From: Flavobacteriales bacterium
GTDB taxonomy: Bacteria; Bacteroidota; Bacteroidia; Flavobacteriales; Schleiferiaceae
DNA length: 64,000 nt
Direction of reading: 5' to 3'
NCBI GenBank assembly: GCA_017795025.1
Contig: CP051243.1
Span: 2,814,897 to 2,878,896 of the forward strand
Shown here: positions 33,646-42,546 of the stretch, one piece after another
How positions within the stretch are numbered: position 1 is the stretch's first letter
Layout of the letters: each line of letters begins with the position of its first letter
Position numbers and translations under genes: made by a program
Notes under the pieces: model-generated
What the model saw: the letters and a program-made list of their open reading frames with translations, nothing else
What the model was told of the DNA's origin: nothing
Databases searched by the model: none

Positions 33646-34141
33646 GGTGATTTTGTTTTCGTTCTATTTCCATTTGAAGGCGTTGCAAGAGGCGCAAACG
33701 CTTTTCGTAGTAATCGATTAACACGGTTAAGAGCTCTTCTTGAGGGGCTAGGGCACCCAGGTCGGAGCGGTATTGTTTATTGATGGACTCGAGTTCGGCT
33801 AACTCTTCAAAAACCCAGGCGTATTCGGGGTCTTCGGCGAGCGATTGCAGATTAATATGCGACTCCATAAGCTTCAGGTCTTGCTGATATTCCGCTTCTT
33901 GGGCAAGGAAATTGGCGGGTAGGCTACACTCTTCCACTACTGCAGGCAATGAAGCCTCTTGGGGTTTAAACCACCAGCTAGCACCCAAAATAAGAATGGC
34001 CGCGGCCGACCACCAAAGCCAGGTTGAGGAACGTTTTTGGGGAGCAGGAACCGCTTTTTGGATTTCTGTCCACAGTCCTTCGGGGGCTTCTTCCTGATCA
34101 AAAGATGCCCGATTCTCCTTCATCCAATCATCGAGTTTCAT
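33620..34141 (-). CDS. Putative anti-sigma factor
   Basis: The 173-residue protein has an N-terminal cytoplasmic segment of about 40 residues, one membrane helix (about 43-57, W-W-S-A-A-A-I-L-I-L-G), and a periplasmic helical part rich in glutamate, ending in a coiled region. That layout and its position directly after the sigma factor (14-base overlap) suit a membrane anti-sigma factor, but no conserved zinc-binding H-x-x-x-C-x-x-C is seen, so the label is from context. Confidence 0.68.
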   Translation of the reverse strand: MKLDDWMKENRASFDQEEAPEGLWTEIQKAVPAPQKRSSTWLWWSAAAILILGASWWFKPQEASLPAVVEECSLPANFLAQEAEYQQDLKLMESHINLQSLAEDPEYAWVFEELAELESINKQYRSDLGALAPQEELLTVLIDYYEKRLRLLQRLQMEIERKQNHLENENINL

Positions 34142-34676
34142 AGGCAGACTTTAATTGTTCTTGCAAAAGCTTTTTGGCGTAGCGTAGTTGCGTTTTCGAG
34201 TTTGAGATAGAGGTGCTAAGCTGTTTTGCAATTTCCTCGTGACGAAATTCTTCGAGGTAAAACAGTTGAAACACCATGCGGCATCCGGGGGGCAGTTGTT
34301 GGATTGCGCTCAGAATTTGCTCGAAGGCAATACTGGGGAGCTCCGGTTCTTCTTCCGGCAAGCCCATCACCAATTGTTCTTCGAGGCTTGGCAAAGCATT
34401 TTTTTCTTTGCGCAAGTTTTGCAAAGCTAGGTTGATGGCTATGCGCTTCAACCAGGCTCCAAAGGCCCCTTCGTTTTCGAGAGTATCAATTTTTTCAAAG
34501 GCTTGAATAAAGCTTTCCTGTAAAATATCCGACGCCAGATCTTCCTTAGTTACAATTCTAAGGATACTGTTATAGGTGGCTTTAGCATAAGCTTGATACA
34601 GCTGGAAGCCCGCCAATTGATTTCCCTTGCGTAGGGCGCGGATAGTTTTTTTAAGGTCGATACTCTCGGCGTTCAT
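34128..34676 (-). CDS. ECF RNA polymerase sigma factor
   Basis: The 182-residue protein has region 2 (A-S-D-I-L-Q-E-S-F-I-Q-A-F, about 42-54, followed by A-W-L-K-R-I-A) and region 4 (Q-Q-L-P-P-G-C-R-M-V-F-Q-L-F-Y-L-E-E-F-R-H-E-E-I with S-I-S-N-S-K-T-Q-L-R-Y-A-K), with no region 1 or 3. It probably directs transcription of its own operon, including the downstream solenoid protein. It starts a three-gene overlapping operon. Confidence 0.9.
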   Translation of the reverse strand: MNAESIDLKKTIRALRKGNQLAGFQLYQAYAKATYNSILRIVTKEDLASDILQESFIQAFEKIDTLENEGAFGAWLKRIAINLALQNLRKEKNALPSLEEQLVMGLPEEEPELPSIAFEQILSAIQQLPPGCRMVFQLFYLEEFRHEEIAKQLSTSISNSKTQLRYAKKLLQEQLKSAYETR

Positions 34677-34983
34677 TCACCTTTAGGATGCGGCTGGTTT
34701 CCAAAGGTTGTAAATATTTACAGGCTTTTTTTAGGATAAGAGGCATTTTAAGCCGGCACTCATAGAAAGGGACACTTTGAAGCGGATAAGAATGTTTCGA
34801 ATAAGAAAAGAGCTTAAATACAAATGATTCTTAAGGCTGCACGAAGGGCTCTGGCATTAATATGAGACCTTTTTTGGGGAATTTGAGTCCCCTTATTTTC
34901 GAGCAGTTCTGAGTTTCGCAGCGTCCTAATGAGGCCGCTATTTTTGAGGGCTTTAAAGCCATTAGGTTTCCTATCTTTCGCTT
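34677..34983. other. Divergent intergenic stretch between the sigma operon and an AraC gene
   Basis: About 300 bases with no gene. It must hold both promoters. An AACCTTTG box on the minus strand (plus CAAAGGTT at 34699-34706) could serve the sigma operon. No clear operator palindrome or RNA gene was seen. Confidence 0.5.
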
Positions 34984-36090
34984 GTGAGTTTATACAGTAC
35001 GCCATTACAGTTTGCTTATCTATTTTGCTTGTTGCTTGCGGGGGTCTTCTTGATCCGTGGTTGGCGAAGGGAGCAATTAAATTTAAAGCTCTTGGCTCTC
35101 CTGATGCTCATTTTTGCTTTAGAGTTGCAGGATTACACCTTTGGCTTCTCGGGCATTAATTTTTTGTGGGAGGAAATGAACGGTTTTCCTAGGGGGGTGG
35201 CTTTACTCTTTGGACCCAGCTTGCTCTTTTATTTGAAGGCCCAGGTAAATCGCAAGTTCAGCTTTCAGCGTAAAGATCTTGTGCATCTCCTTCCTTGGCT
35301 GCTGTTTTTTGTGCCCGATGTGCTCACCTTTAGCTTTGGTCCTGATGCCGTAGCCGCCGCTTCTGCGAGTCTTTATGGGGAGATTAGAGGTATAGTTTCT
35401 ATGCCCATTCGCTGGCTTTCCTATGCCTACTATTTCTTTCAGGCCTGGGTTCTATTAAGGAAGTATCGCCATTGGCTACAGCACCGTTTTTCGCAATTGG
35501 AAACCGTGCAGCTTTCTTGGTTTCGGAACTTCCTTTTGTTGATGTCTTTTTGGATTGTTTTTCGGGAGGTGATGAACCTGATTGATGCCTATTTAGATTT
35601 ACCCTTCTCCCAAGATTGGTGGTGGAATTTAGCCTTAGCCGCTGCCGCTATTTATGTGGGGATTAGTGGACTTAGTCAGTCGCAACCAGCCGATATGCTC
35701 TTTGAAGGCGAAGAATTGAAGGGCCTCGAGGAGGAGCAGGATCAAAAATCCGGACTAATGGAGCAGGTAGATAAGCGCATGAAATCGGAGCGTTATTATT
35801 TGCAGCCCGAACTGAGCATCCGAGAATTGGCGGCCCAATTAAAAATACCTTTATCGGAACTGTCGCAGGCGATTAACCAAGAGCGAAACATCAATTTCAA
35901 TGATTATATCAATGCTTGGCGTATTGACGAGTTTATAAGAGAGTATCCCAAGCCAGAGAATAGCGCTTACACGATCTTGTCGATTGCTTTAGACTGCGGC
36001 TTTAATTCTAAAGCCACCTTTAACCGCGCTTTTAAGAAACATACCGGGCAATCGCCCAAAGATTATTTCAGTGCTCAGGAATCGGAATAA
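34984..36090 (+). CDS. AraC family regulator with N-terminal membrane domain
   Basis: The 368-residue protein starts with GTG at 34984. Seven hydrophobic segments occupy about residues 5-235. The C-terminal about 100 residues are an AraC-type double helix-turn-helix (L-A-A-Q-L-K-I-P-L-S-E-L-S-Q-A-I and G-F-N-S-K-A-T-F-N-R-A-F-K-K-H-T-G). Membrane-bound regulators of this kind are common in Bacteroidota; the signal is unknown. Its 3' end overlaps the convergent Dabb gene by 16 bases. Confidence 0.85.
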   Translation: MSLYSTPLQFAYLFCLLLAGVFLIRGWRREQLNLKLLALLMLIFALELQDYTFGFSGINFLWEEMNGFPRGVALLFGPSLLFYLKAQVNRKFSFQRKDLVHLLPWLLFFVPDVLTFSFGPDAVAAASASLYGEIRGIVSMPIRWLSYAYYFFQAWVLLRKYRHWLQHRFSQLETVQLSWFRNFLLLMSFWIVFREVMNLIDAYLDLPFSQDWWWNLALAAAAIYVGISGLSQSQPADMLFEGEELKGLEEEQDQKSGLMEQVDKRMKSERYYLQPELSIRELAAQLKIPLSELSQAINQERNINFNDYINAWRIDEFIREYPKPENSAYTILSIALDCGFNSKATFNRAFKKHTGQSPKDYFSAQESE

Positions 36091-36443
36091 TCATATTTGG
36101 TGAGGCTTACTAGTAAAGACTTAGCCAGGGCTTTAATCCGCAGGTGGTCTTCATGTTCTTGATAAGCATCGAGGGCTTCATGATTGGTAAAGGTCATGAT
36201 GACCACTTCATCAAAGTTGGCATTGGAAAGGATGACCTTTTTAAAGCGGATGCTTTCAAATCCCTCAATTTTACCGGGCAGGTTTTCAAATAGGGCATAC
36301 ACCTCTGCTTGGGCGGTGGAGTCGGGGTTTTCCACCCAATCTAAAAGTAAAACATGTTTAATGGGCACGCTTTGACTTTGGGCTATTGCGTTGCCCCCTA
36401 AAAGAAGGAGCGTTCCGAAAAGAATGGTTTTAAGACGATTCAT
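36075..36443 (-). CDS. Secreted Dabb (stress-responsive A/B barrel) domain protein
   Basis: The 122-residue protein has a signal peptide (1-21) followed by one dimeric A/B barrel domain beginning I-K-H-V-L-L-L-D-W and containing the histidine-rich E-A-L-D-A-Y-Q-E-H-E-D-H motif typical of Dabb proteins. Most Dabb proteins are cytoplasmic, so the export signal is noteworthy. Function unknown. Confidence 0.82.
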   Translation of the reverse strand: MNRLKTILFGTLLLLGGNAIAQSQSVPIKHVLLLDWVENPDSTAQAEVYALFENLPGKIEGFESIRFKKVILSNANFDEVVIMTFTNHEALDAYQEHEDHLRIKALAKSLLVSLTKYDYSDS

Positions 36444-36524
36444 GGGCTTGACGTTTTAACCAATGGTGATAACTGCGGTTTAAGGTAGGTCCTTTCCAAC
36501 AATGTCTGGGTTTTTGATGGCCAT

Positions 36525-36558
36525 AAAAAACCCCGACACTCTCTTCAGAATGTCGGGG
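36525..36558 (-). terminator. Rho-independent terminator of the T9SS repeat protein gene
   Basis: An 8-bp stem (36531-36538 with 36551-36558) is followed on the minus strand by six T residues (plus A run 36525-36530). It lies 26 bases after the stop of the gene at 36584-38797. Confidence 0.85.
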
Positions 36559-36583
36559 CTACCAAATGTAACCTACTAATGAA

Positions 36584-38797
36584 CTATTTGGTGATGATCA
36601 GTTTACGGCTTTCTGAGTAAAACTCGTTCGCTACCGTAATAAGGTAAATTCCATTATTGAGCATGCTTAAGTTCAACTCATTATTATTGAGCTCAGAAGC
36701 ATTTACTTTAAGAATGCTACGACCGTTTAAGTCGGTAACTACCACTTGGAAGTCTTGTCCGTTAAGACCTTCTAGACGAACTAAACCATTACTTGGGTTA
36801 GGCGCTAAGGTCCAGTTTTGAGCCCAGCTAGCTTCGCTAATACCTACATTGGCATCGAACTCAATATCGTCGATGTAATAGGTTTTAGCACCCGCGGCAA
36901 TACCAGGCGTACCAAAGTTCGGGAATACCACCACTACATCGTAATTGGCAGCTGGATCGAAGGCTGGGGTACCCGTAGGAGTGTTCGATAAGTCGAAGCT
37001 CAAGGTTTCCCAGGCGCCGGCCATAGTGGTAGTGGCAATGGTTTCGGCCGAAACAGTAGCGTCAGTAGCGTCTTCTACTTTAAGTAGGAAGTCGGTACCT
37101 GCATCTGGAGACCAAACACGCATAGTCATACCTGTTTCGGTAGCGGTGAAAGGAATCTTATTCTTCATACCACCAGCAGTTACAACAATACCACCCCAGG
37201 TTTCCGCGCTTCCGCTTTTAATAATGCGCATTACATTATTGGTGGGGTCGGTAGGGTCTACCATTAGGGTATCTGTACAACCCCCAAAAGCACCAGTAAC
37301 CGCGTAATTTACGTTAGGGTCGTCGAAGGTAATCGGTAAATCTATAGTGTCAAGGTTCGGATTCGTTCCGCTACCCATCATCATAATATCATCTACATAA
37401 TAGGTTTCGGCGGCGGTTGGGCTTGTTCCGAAATTCGGGAATACCGATACCATATCGTAGGTGTTCGCAAAATTGATAGCTGAGGTACCCGAAACATGTT
37501 GGGTAAAGTCGAATGTTAAGGTATCCCAGGCTCCAGCTTGAGTAGTGTTAACACTTACTTCTACGGAAATAGTTGGATCTGTTTTGTCTTCAACCTTCAT
37601 AAGGAAAGGAGTACCAGCAGTTGGCGACCAAACGCGCATAGTAACGGTAGTAGCGTTAGCATTAAATGGGAAAGGATTCGCTAATCCAGTTCCACCGCCG
37701 CCAACAGAAACACCGCCCCAAGTTTGGGCACCGGCTCCTTTTTCGAGTTCCAATACATTGTTGTTAGGATCGGTAGGATCTACAACAATAGCACCCATCG
37801 CACCACCGAAATCGGTTAACGCATGATTTAAAGTAGTATCAGTGAAAGTAAGGGGAAGATCAGCTAAAGAAGCTACCGGAGCACCCATCATCATGATATC
37901 GTCTACATAATAGTCTACGTTGCTGGTAGGACTAGTTCCGAAGTCGGGGAATACCGATACCATATCGTAGGTATTGGCAAAGTTAATAGCAGCGGTTCCA
38001 GAAACTTGCTGTGAAAAATCGAAGCTTAAAGTTTCCCAAGTACTAGCTTGAGTGGTATTCACACTTACCTCTACGGAGATGGTAGGGTCGGTTTTGTCTT
38101 CCACCTTCATTAAGAAAGGAGTACCCGCGGTTGGAGACCAAACTCGCATAGTAACAATGGTATTACCCGCAGAAAATGGGAAAGGACTGGCTAATCCAGC
38201 ACCGCCGCCACCAATAGAAACTCCACCCCAAGTTTGAGCACCGGAGGTTTTCTCCAACTCCAACACATTGTTGTTAGGGTCGGTAGGGTCTACGACAATG
38301 GCTCCATTGGCACCACCAAAACCAGTAAGCGCATGGTTTAAGGTAGTGTCGGAGAAAGTAAGTGGTAAGCCGGCATTAGTGGCACCACCACCACCGCTAG
38401 AACCACAGCTAGAGCATGATTCCCAACATACTACCGGTAAGATAGTATCACCCGCAGGGGTAAATACACGGTTGGTAAATCCACTAGTGGTAAGTACACA
38501 AGGGTCACCAGGAGTTAGGTTTTCTTGCGAGTTCCAACCATCTACGGTGAATTTGTATTCGATTTGAGTACCGCTAGTAAGCGCTAGAGTAATTTCCCAA
38601 ACACCATCACCATCGGCATCCGACATTTGATTACAAGCACCGCACCAAGCGTTAAAAGTGCCGTTAAGGTCAGCGCTCGTGCCAATGGTCCCGGTAAAAC
38701 CGGCCATATCTACACGGAACGTTACGCTGTCCGTTGTTTGCGCCGAGAGGGTGAAGGCGGCAAACAAAAAAGTAAATAATAAGGTAATCTTTTTCAT
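36584..38797 (-). CDS. T9SS-sorted protein with three tandem glucan-binding-like domains
   Basis: The 737-residue protein has a signal peptide (1-19) and a small AMPK/CBM-like domain (about 25-122, D-L-N-G-T-F-N-A-W). A glycine/serine linker with cysteines follows, then three copies of a domain of about 165 residues beginning near 144, 314 and 484. Each copy has L-P-x-T-F-x-D, a V-D-P-T-D-P-x-N-N-V core, W-G-G and a closing Y-Y-V/I-D-D-I. A T9SS sorting domain (about 665-737, A-P-N-P-S-N-G) ends it. The same domain closes the binding lipoprotein at 54532-55887, so this is probably a secreted beta-glucan-binding protein of the laminarin locus. No catalytic residues are evident. It is divergent from the NUDIX regulator. 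Confidence 0.82.
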   Translation of the reverse strand: MKKITLLFTFLFAAFTLSAQTTDSVTFRVDMAGFTGTIGTSADLNGTFNAWCGACNQMSDADGDGVWEITLALTSGTQIEYKFTVDGWNSQENLTPGDPCVLTTSGFTNRVFTPAGDTILPVVCWESCSSCGSSGGGGATNAGLPLTFSDTTLNHALTGFGGANGAIVVDPTDPNNNVLELEKTSGAQTWGGVSIGGGGAGLASPFPFSAGNTIVTMRVWSPTAGTPFLMKVEDKTDPTISVEVSVNTTQASTWETLSFDFSQQVSGTAAINFANTYDMVSVFPDFGTSPTSNVDYYVDDIMMMGAPVASLADLPLTFTDTTLNHALTDFGGAMGAIVVDPTDPNNNVLELEKGAGAQTWGGVSVGGGGTGLANPFPFNANATTVTMRVWSPTAGTPFLMKVEDKTDPTISVEVSVNTTQAGAWDTLTFDFTQHVSGTSAINFANTYDMVSVFPNFGTSPTAAETYYVDDIMMMGSGTNPNLDTIDLPITFDDPNVNYAVTGAFGGCTDTLMVDPTDPTNNVMRIIKSGSAETWGGIVVTAGGMKNKIPFTATETGMTMRVWSPDAGTDFLLKVEDATDATVSAETIATTTMAGAWETLSFDLSNTPTGTPAFDPAANYDVVVVFPNFGTPGIAAGAKTYYIDDIEFDANVGISEASWAQNWTLAPNPSNGLVRLEGLNGQDFQVVVTDLNGRSILKVNASELNNNELNLSMLNNGIYLITVANEFYSESRKLIITK

Positions 38798-38826
38798 TAG
38801 TATTTGAATTTGACGACTAAAATATA

Positions 38827-38951
38827 ACTTTTGGTAAAAATGACATTAAGTATAGGTAAAAACTTTTCTAGGTGCTGAAAATGAGCACCTATCCTAAAAT
38901 GTGAATCTCACACTTTTGGTAGGTTTTACTAAATGAAAATTTGTACTTTTG
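38827..38951. promoter_or_regulatory. Divergent regulatory region with ACTTTTGG half-sites and a palindrome
   Basis: ACTTTTGGTA lies at 38827-38836 and again at 38912-38921, and a third ACTTTTGG at 38945-38952 forms part of a TACTTTTG (-7-like) box at 38944-38951. Between them is a perfect palindrome with 8-base arms (38869-38876 and 38884-38891) and a 7-base spacer. The SusC promoter carries CTTTTGGT in an inverted repeat of the same 8-7-8 shape. These are candidate binding sites for the NUDIX-type regulator. Confidence 0.55.
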
Positions 38952-38972
38952 GCTACCTTCTAAATTCCGACT

Positions 38973-39728
38973 ATGGCTGAAAAGACTATTGACCGACCCT
39001 TAACTGAAGTGAAATCGCAGTTTGCGGTACCTTATTATGAAATATCCTACGACAAGTTTTTTCAGTTTGGCGTATCGGTAGACTGTGTCGTTTTTGGATA
39101 CCACGAGAATCGCCTAAAGATACTATTAATTAAGCGAGGGGCCGAACCTTATAAAGGAATGTGGGCTCTTCCGGGTGATTTAGTGTATCCCAATGAAAAT
39201 ATTGAGGTTGCGGCCCAGCGAATCCTGCGCGACCTTACCGGCATCGAAGACCTTTACATGGAGCAAACCAAAGTATATGGTAAGGTCGATCGTCACCCCG
39301 CCGGGCGCGTTATTACCACCGCCTATTACTCCTTAATTGATATTGCTAAACATGATCCCCATGCTTCGGCTTGGGCCGAAGGTGTTTATTGGCTCGACTT
39401 AGCCGAAATGCCTAAACTCGCTTTTGATCACAGCGAAATATTAAAAGACGCCTTAGTTGTTTTACAACAGAGGGTGCGGCATCAACCCGTAGGATTCGAG
39501 CTGCTTCCCGAAAAATTTGCTTTAGCCGATTTACAAGCCCTTTACGAAGCCTTGCTAAATGAAACTTACGATAAGGCCAACTTCCGAAAGCGCATTTTAA
39601 GCATGAATCTTTTAATCTCTTTAAAAGAGAATCAAAAGGATGTGCCGCACCGACCGGCCCGTTTGTATAAGTTCGATAAGCAACGTTATGATGAGCTCAT
39701 TTCTAAGGGTTTCTCCTTTGAGCTCTAG
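38973..39728 (+). CDS. NUDIX-domain transcriptional regulator (NrtR/AraR-like)
   Basis: The 251-residue protein has an N-terminal NUDIX domain (about 25-155) in which the catalytic box is degenerate (R-I-L-R-D-L-T-G-I-E-D-L in place of R-E-x-x-E-E-x-G), so it is likely a sensor, not a hydrolase. A C-terminal winged-helix domain follows (about 170-245). This is the layout of NrtR-family regulators, which in Bacteroidota control sugar-use genes. It lies at the head of the laminarin locus, 31 bases before the MFS gene, and between likely target promoters; it is the only regulator in the locus. Confidence 0.83.
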   Translation: MAEKTIDRPLTEVKSQFAVPYYEISYDKFFQFGVSVDCVVFGYHENRLKILLIKRGAEPYKGMWALPGDLVYPNENIEVAAQRILRDLTGIEDLYMEQTKVYGKVDRHPAGRVITTAYYSLIDIAKHDPHASAWAEGVYWLDLAEMPKLAFDHSEILKDALVVLQQRVRHQPVGFELLPEKFALADLQALYEALLNETYDKANFRKRILSMNLLISLKENQKDVPHRPARLYKFDKQRYDELISKGFSFEL

Positions 39729-39759
39729 TTCCCCCACATCAACCAAATAAGTACGCTGT

Positions 39760-41313
39760 ATGAACCAATCGTATTCGAGAATTATTTTCATAATTGCCTT
39801 GATTGTAGCCCTGGGTGGCTTATTAATGGGGTTCGATGCCTCCGTAATTTCTGGGGTGGTTAAATTTATTGAAGCGGAGTTTGAACTCACTAAACTGCAA
39901 TTAGGTTGGTCTGTGGCCTCCTTAACGCTAACCTCCACCGCGGCGATGATGATTGCCGGTCCTTTAAGTGATCGCTTTGGCCGTCGTTCGGTGTTACGCG
40001 TAGCCGCCATACTATATGCTATATCCGCAATAGCCTCGGCCTTGGCGCCAAGTTTTATCGCCCTAGTGATTGCGCGAATGATTGGCGGGTTTGGCGTTGG
40101 GGCATCCCTTATTCTTGCTCCCATGTATATCGCCGAAATTTCACCCAAGGAACTTCGCGGTCGACTGGTATCCTTTAATCAGCTCAACATCGTAATTGGT
40201 ATTTCATTAGCCTTTTTTAGTAACTATTGGATCCTACAATTGGGGAAAAGCAGTGCCGATTGGGTGGCTAGCTTAGGCATTGCAGAGCATAATTGGCGCT
40301 GGATGCTGGGCTTAGAAACCATTCCAGCCGTGCTTTATTTCTTTGGTTTGTTCTTTGTTCCGCGCAGTCCGCGTTGGTTAATGATGCATGGTCAGCCCCA
40401 AGAAGCGAAGAAAGTGATGATTCGCATTACGGGAGAAGAACGCGCTGAAAGCGAGCTCAACCGGATTCAAGAAAACATTGAGCAAGACAAGGACCGCGAT
40501 AGTGGTAGTATAGCGGAGCTTTTTAAACCGGCCATGAAGCTGGTAATTAGCATTGGAATTGTGGTTGCCGTTTTGCAGCAGATTACCGGAATCAATTCGG
40601 TTTTCTTTTATGCCCCCATGATTTTTGAGCAGAGTGGACTGGGTACCGATGCTTCCTTTATGCAAGCTATTTTGGTGGGCCTCGTTAATTTGGTCTTTAC
40701 CATTTTAGCCATACTCTTTATCGATCGACTCGGTCGAAAACCCCTGCTTACCTTTGGGGTCGCGGGGATTGTGATTTCCATGTCGGTACTGGCCTATGGC
40801 TTTAATGCGGCGACCTACGAAATAAAGCAAGATGATATCGAAGCCCTTAAACTAGAGTCGGATATCAGCGCTATGCTGGGCACGAACTATGCTAAATCGG
40901 CCGATTTTGAAACCGCACTTTTAGAGTATGTGCAGGCCGAAGAATGGGAGAATAAGCGTCAGGATATTCTCAATGCCAGTATTGAGCTTAATACCATATT
41001 AATTTTAGGGGCCATCCTGGCCTTCGTTGCTTCTTTCGCAATTTCTATCGGACCAGTGATGTGGGTGCTCTTTTCGGAGTTGTTCCCCAACCGAATTAGA
41101 GGAATTGCCATATCCTTCGTGGGTTTAATTAATTCGGCGGTAAGCTTCATTGTGCAGTGGGTCTTCCCTTGGGAATTAGAAGTCCTCGGCAGTTCTACCA
41201 CCTTCCTTATTTACGGATTGTTTGCCCTGGCGGGACTCATCTTTATCATTCGCGTAGTGCCCGAAACAAAGGGTAAGTCGCTTGAAGAGCTCGAAAGAAC
41301 CCTAGTAAAATAA
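39760..41313 (+). CDS. Sugar porter family MFS transporter
   Basis: The 517-residue protein has twelve membrane helices and sugar-porter motifs: D-R-F-G-R-R between helices 2 and 3, P-R-S-P-R-W-L at the centre, D-R-L-G-R-K and P-E-T-K-G-K-S-L-E-E-L-E at the C-terminus. A charged insertion (about residues 355-405) between late helices is longer than usual. It probably carries glucose or small beta-glucan oligosaccharides across the inner membrane with H+. It follows the regulator and precedes the lyase-free hydrolase series, so it belongs to the laminarin operon. Confidence 0.9.
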   Translation: MNQSYSRIIFIIALIVALGGLLMGFDASVISGVVKFIEAEFELTKLQLGWSVASLTLTSTAAMMIAGPLSDRFGRRSVLRVAAILYAISAIASALAPSFIALVIARMIGGFGVGASLILAPMYIAEISPKELRGRLVSFNQLNIVIGISLAFFSNYWILQLGKSSADWVASLGIAEHNWRWMLGLETIPAVLYFFGLFFVPRSPRWLMMHGQPQEAKKVMIRITGEERAESELNRIQENIEQDKDRDSGSIAELFKPAMKLVISIGIVVAVLQQITGINSVFFYAPMIFEQSGLGTDASFMQAILVGLVNLVFTILAILFIDRLGRKPLLTFGVAGIVISMSVLAYGFNAATYEIKQDDIEALKLESDISAMLGTNYAKSADFETALLEYVQAEEWENKRQDILNASIELNTILILGAILAFVASFAISIGPVMWVLFSELFPNRIRGIAISFVGLINSAVSFIVQWVFPWELEVLGSSTTFLIYGLFALAGLIFIIRVVPETKGKSLEELERTLVK

Positions 41314-41319
41314 GACCTT

Positions 41320-42546
41320 ATGAAACGTATCTGGATAGCTAGCCTCCTGCTAGCCACTTGGGCCTGTAATTCCAATCAAGAAGCGGAAGTGCTCGAGGTA
41401 GAAAAAGACCCCCTACATTTTTTAGCCTCGGATTTAAGTGATGCAGGCGATAGCCTTTTAACCTTTAGTGCTGGAGATGAGTTTGAGTTCCAGGTGCCCA
41501 TCACGGAAACGGGTCGGTACCGCGTAAGTGTAGAAATGCAAAGTGCCGATTCGGCCTTGGTTTGGTTAGAAGACTACATTCTGAATACCGACGACCGAAG
41601 CTATAATATTACCGGCGACCTTTTAGCAAAACCCGAAATGAGCGTGGTGCATATCGACGGGAGTCCACTCGACACCGGCAGCCATCCCATTAGCCTTCAC
41701 GTAAAGCAAGGCAGTGTAGCGATTAAGTCCATTCAGTTTAAGCTTCTACGCAAGTGGAAGGAGACTCCCCATTTTCACAAACAAGAAACAGAAGGGGATA
41801 GCTGGGAATTGGTATGGAGCGATGAGTTTAATGGTGAAGGCTTACCCGACACCAGTAAATGGTCGTACAACCTCGGTAATTGGGGTTGGGGGAATAACGA
41901 ACCGCAGTACTATACCGAAGGACGCCTAGAAAACGCCAGACAAGAGAACGGTACCCTAATTATTGAGGCCCGTAAAAATGATATGGGGCAGGATTGGACC
42001 TCGGCCCGATTAAGTACCCAAGGCAAACATGCTTTTACCTACGGAAGGGTAGAGTTTAGAGCCAAAGTGCCTGTAGGCAGAGGAACTTGGGCTGCAGGTT
42101 GGTTGTTAGGCGATGCTTATCGCGATGAAATTTCCTGGCCTTATTGCGGTGAAATCGACGTCCTCGAATGTGTGGGATACGAAATAAACGATACTACCGG
42201 AAAGGGTTTAAATCACGCCACTTGTCATACCCGCGCCTATTATTTTAAACAAGGGAATCAAATTGGCTCCGAAATCGAAGTGGATAGCATGAACTCCGTT
42301 TTCCATACCTATGCCATTGAGTGGTACCCCGATCGAATTGAGGCCTATTTGGATGAAGAGCATTACTTCACCTACGATAAGAATGCAAATGAATTGGAAT
42401 GGCCTTTCCATAACCCTCAGAATATCATCTTAAATCTTGCTGTTGGCGGAGGTTGGGGGGGTGCAAAAGGTATCGACCCCAATTGGGATAAGCATCAGTA
42501 TATTTTGGATTATGTCCGCGTGTACCAACGAAAAGCAGCGGAATAA
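41320..42546 (+). CDS. GH16 family endo-beta-1,3-glucanase lipoprotein
   Basis: The 408-residue protein has a lipoprotein signal (Cys at 16), an N-terminal beta-sandwich of about 110 residues resembling a CBM6-like module, and a GH16 catalytic domain from about 162. The active-site motif is E278-I-D-V-L-E283 (nucleophile and acid/base). It is probably a surface laminarinase cutting beta-1,3-glucan. It overlaps the GH30 gene by one base (TAATG). Confidence 0.9.
   Translation: MKRIWIASLLLATWACNSNQEAEVLEVEKDPLHFLASDLSDAGDSLLTFSAGDEFEFQVPITETGRYRVSVEMQSADSALVWLEDYILNTDDRSYNITGDLLAKPEMSVVHIDGSPLDTGSHPISLHVKQGSVAIKSIQFKLLRKWKETPHFHKQETEGDSWELVWSDEFNGEGLPDTSKWSYNLGNWGWGNNEPQYYTEGRLENARQENGTLIIEARKNDMGQDWTSARLSTQGKHAFTYGRVEFRAKVPVGRGTWAAGWLLGDAYRDEISWPYCGEIDVLECVGYEINDTTGKGLNHATCHTRAYYFKQGNQIGSEIEVDSMNSVFHTYAIEWYPDRIEAYLDEEHYFTYDKNANELEWPFHNPQNIILNLAVGGGWGGAKGIDPNWDKHQYILDYVRVYQRKAAE

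Noticed and set aside
36945-38567. Several long open frames antisense to the T9SS repeat protein
   Set aside because: They repeat in step with the three domain copies and are proline/valine-rich shadows of the real gene's codon bias.
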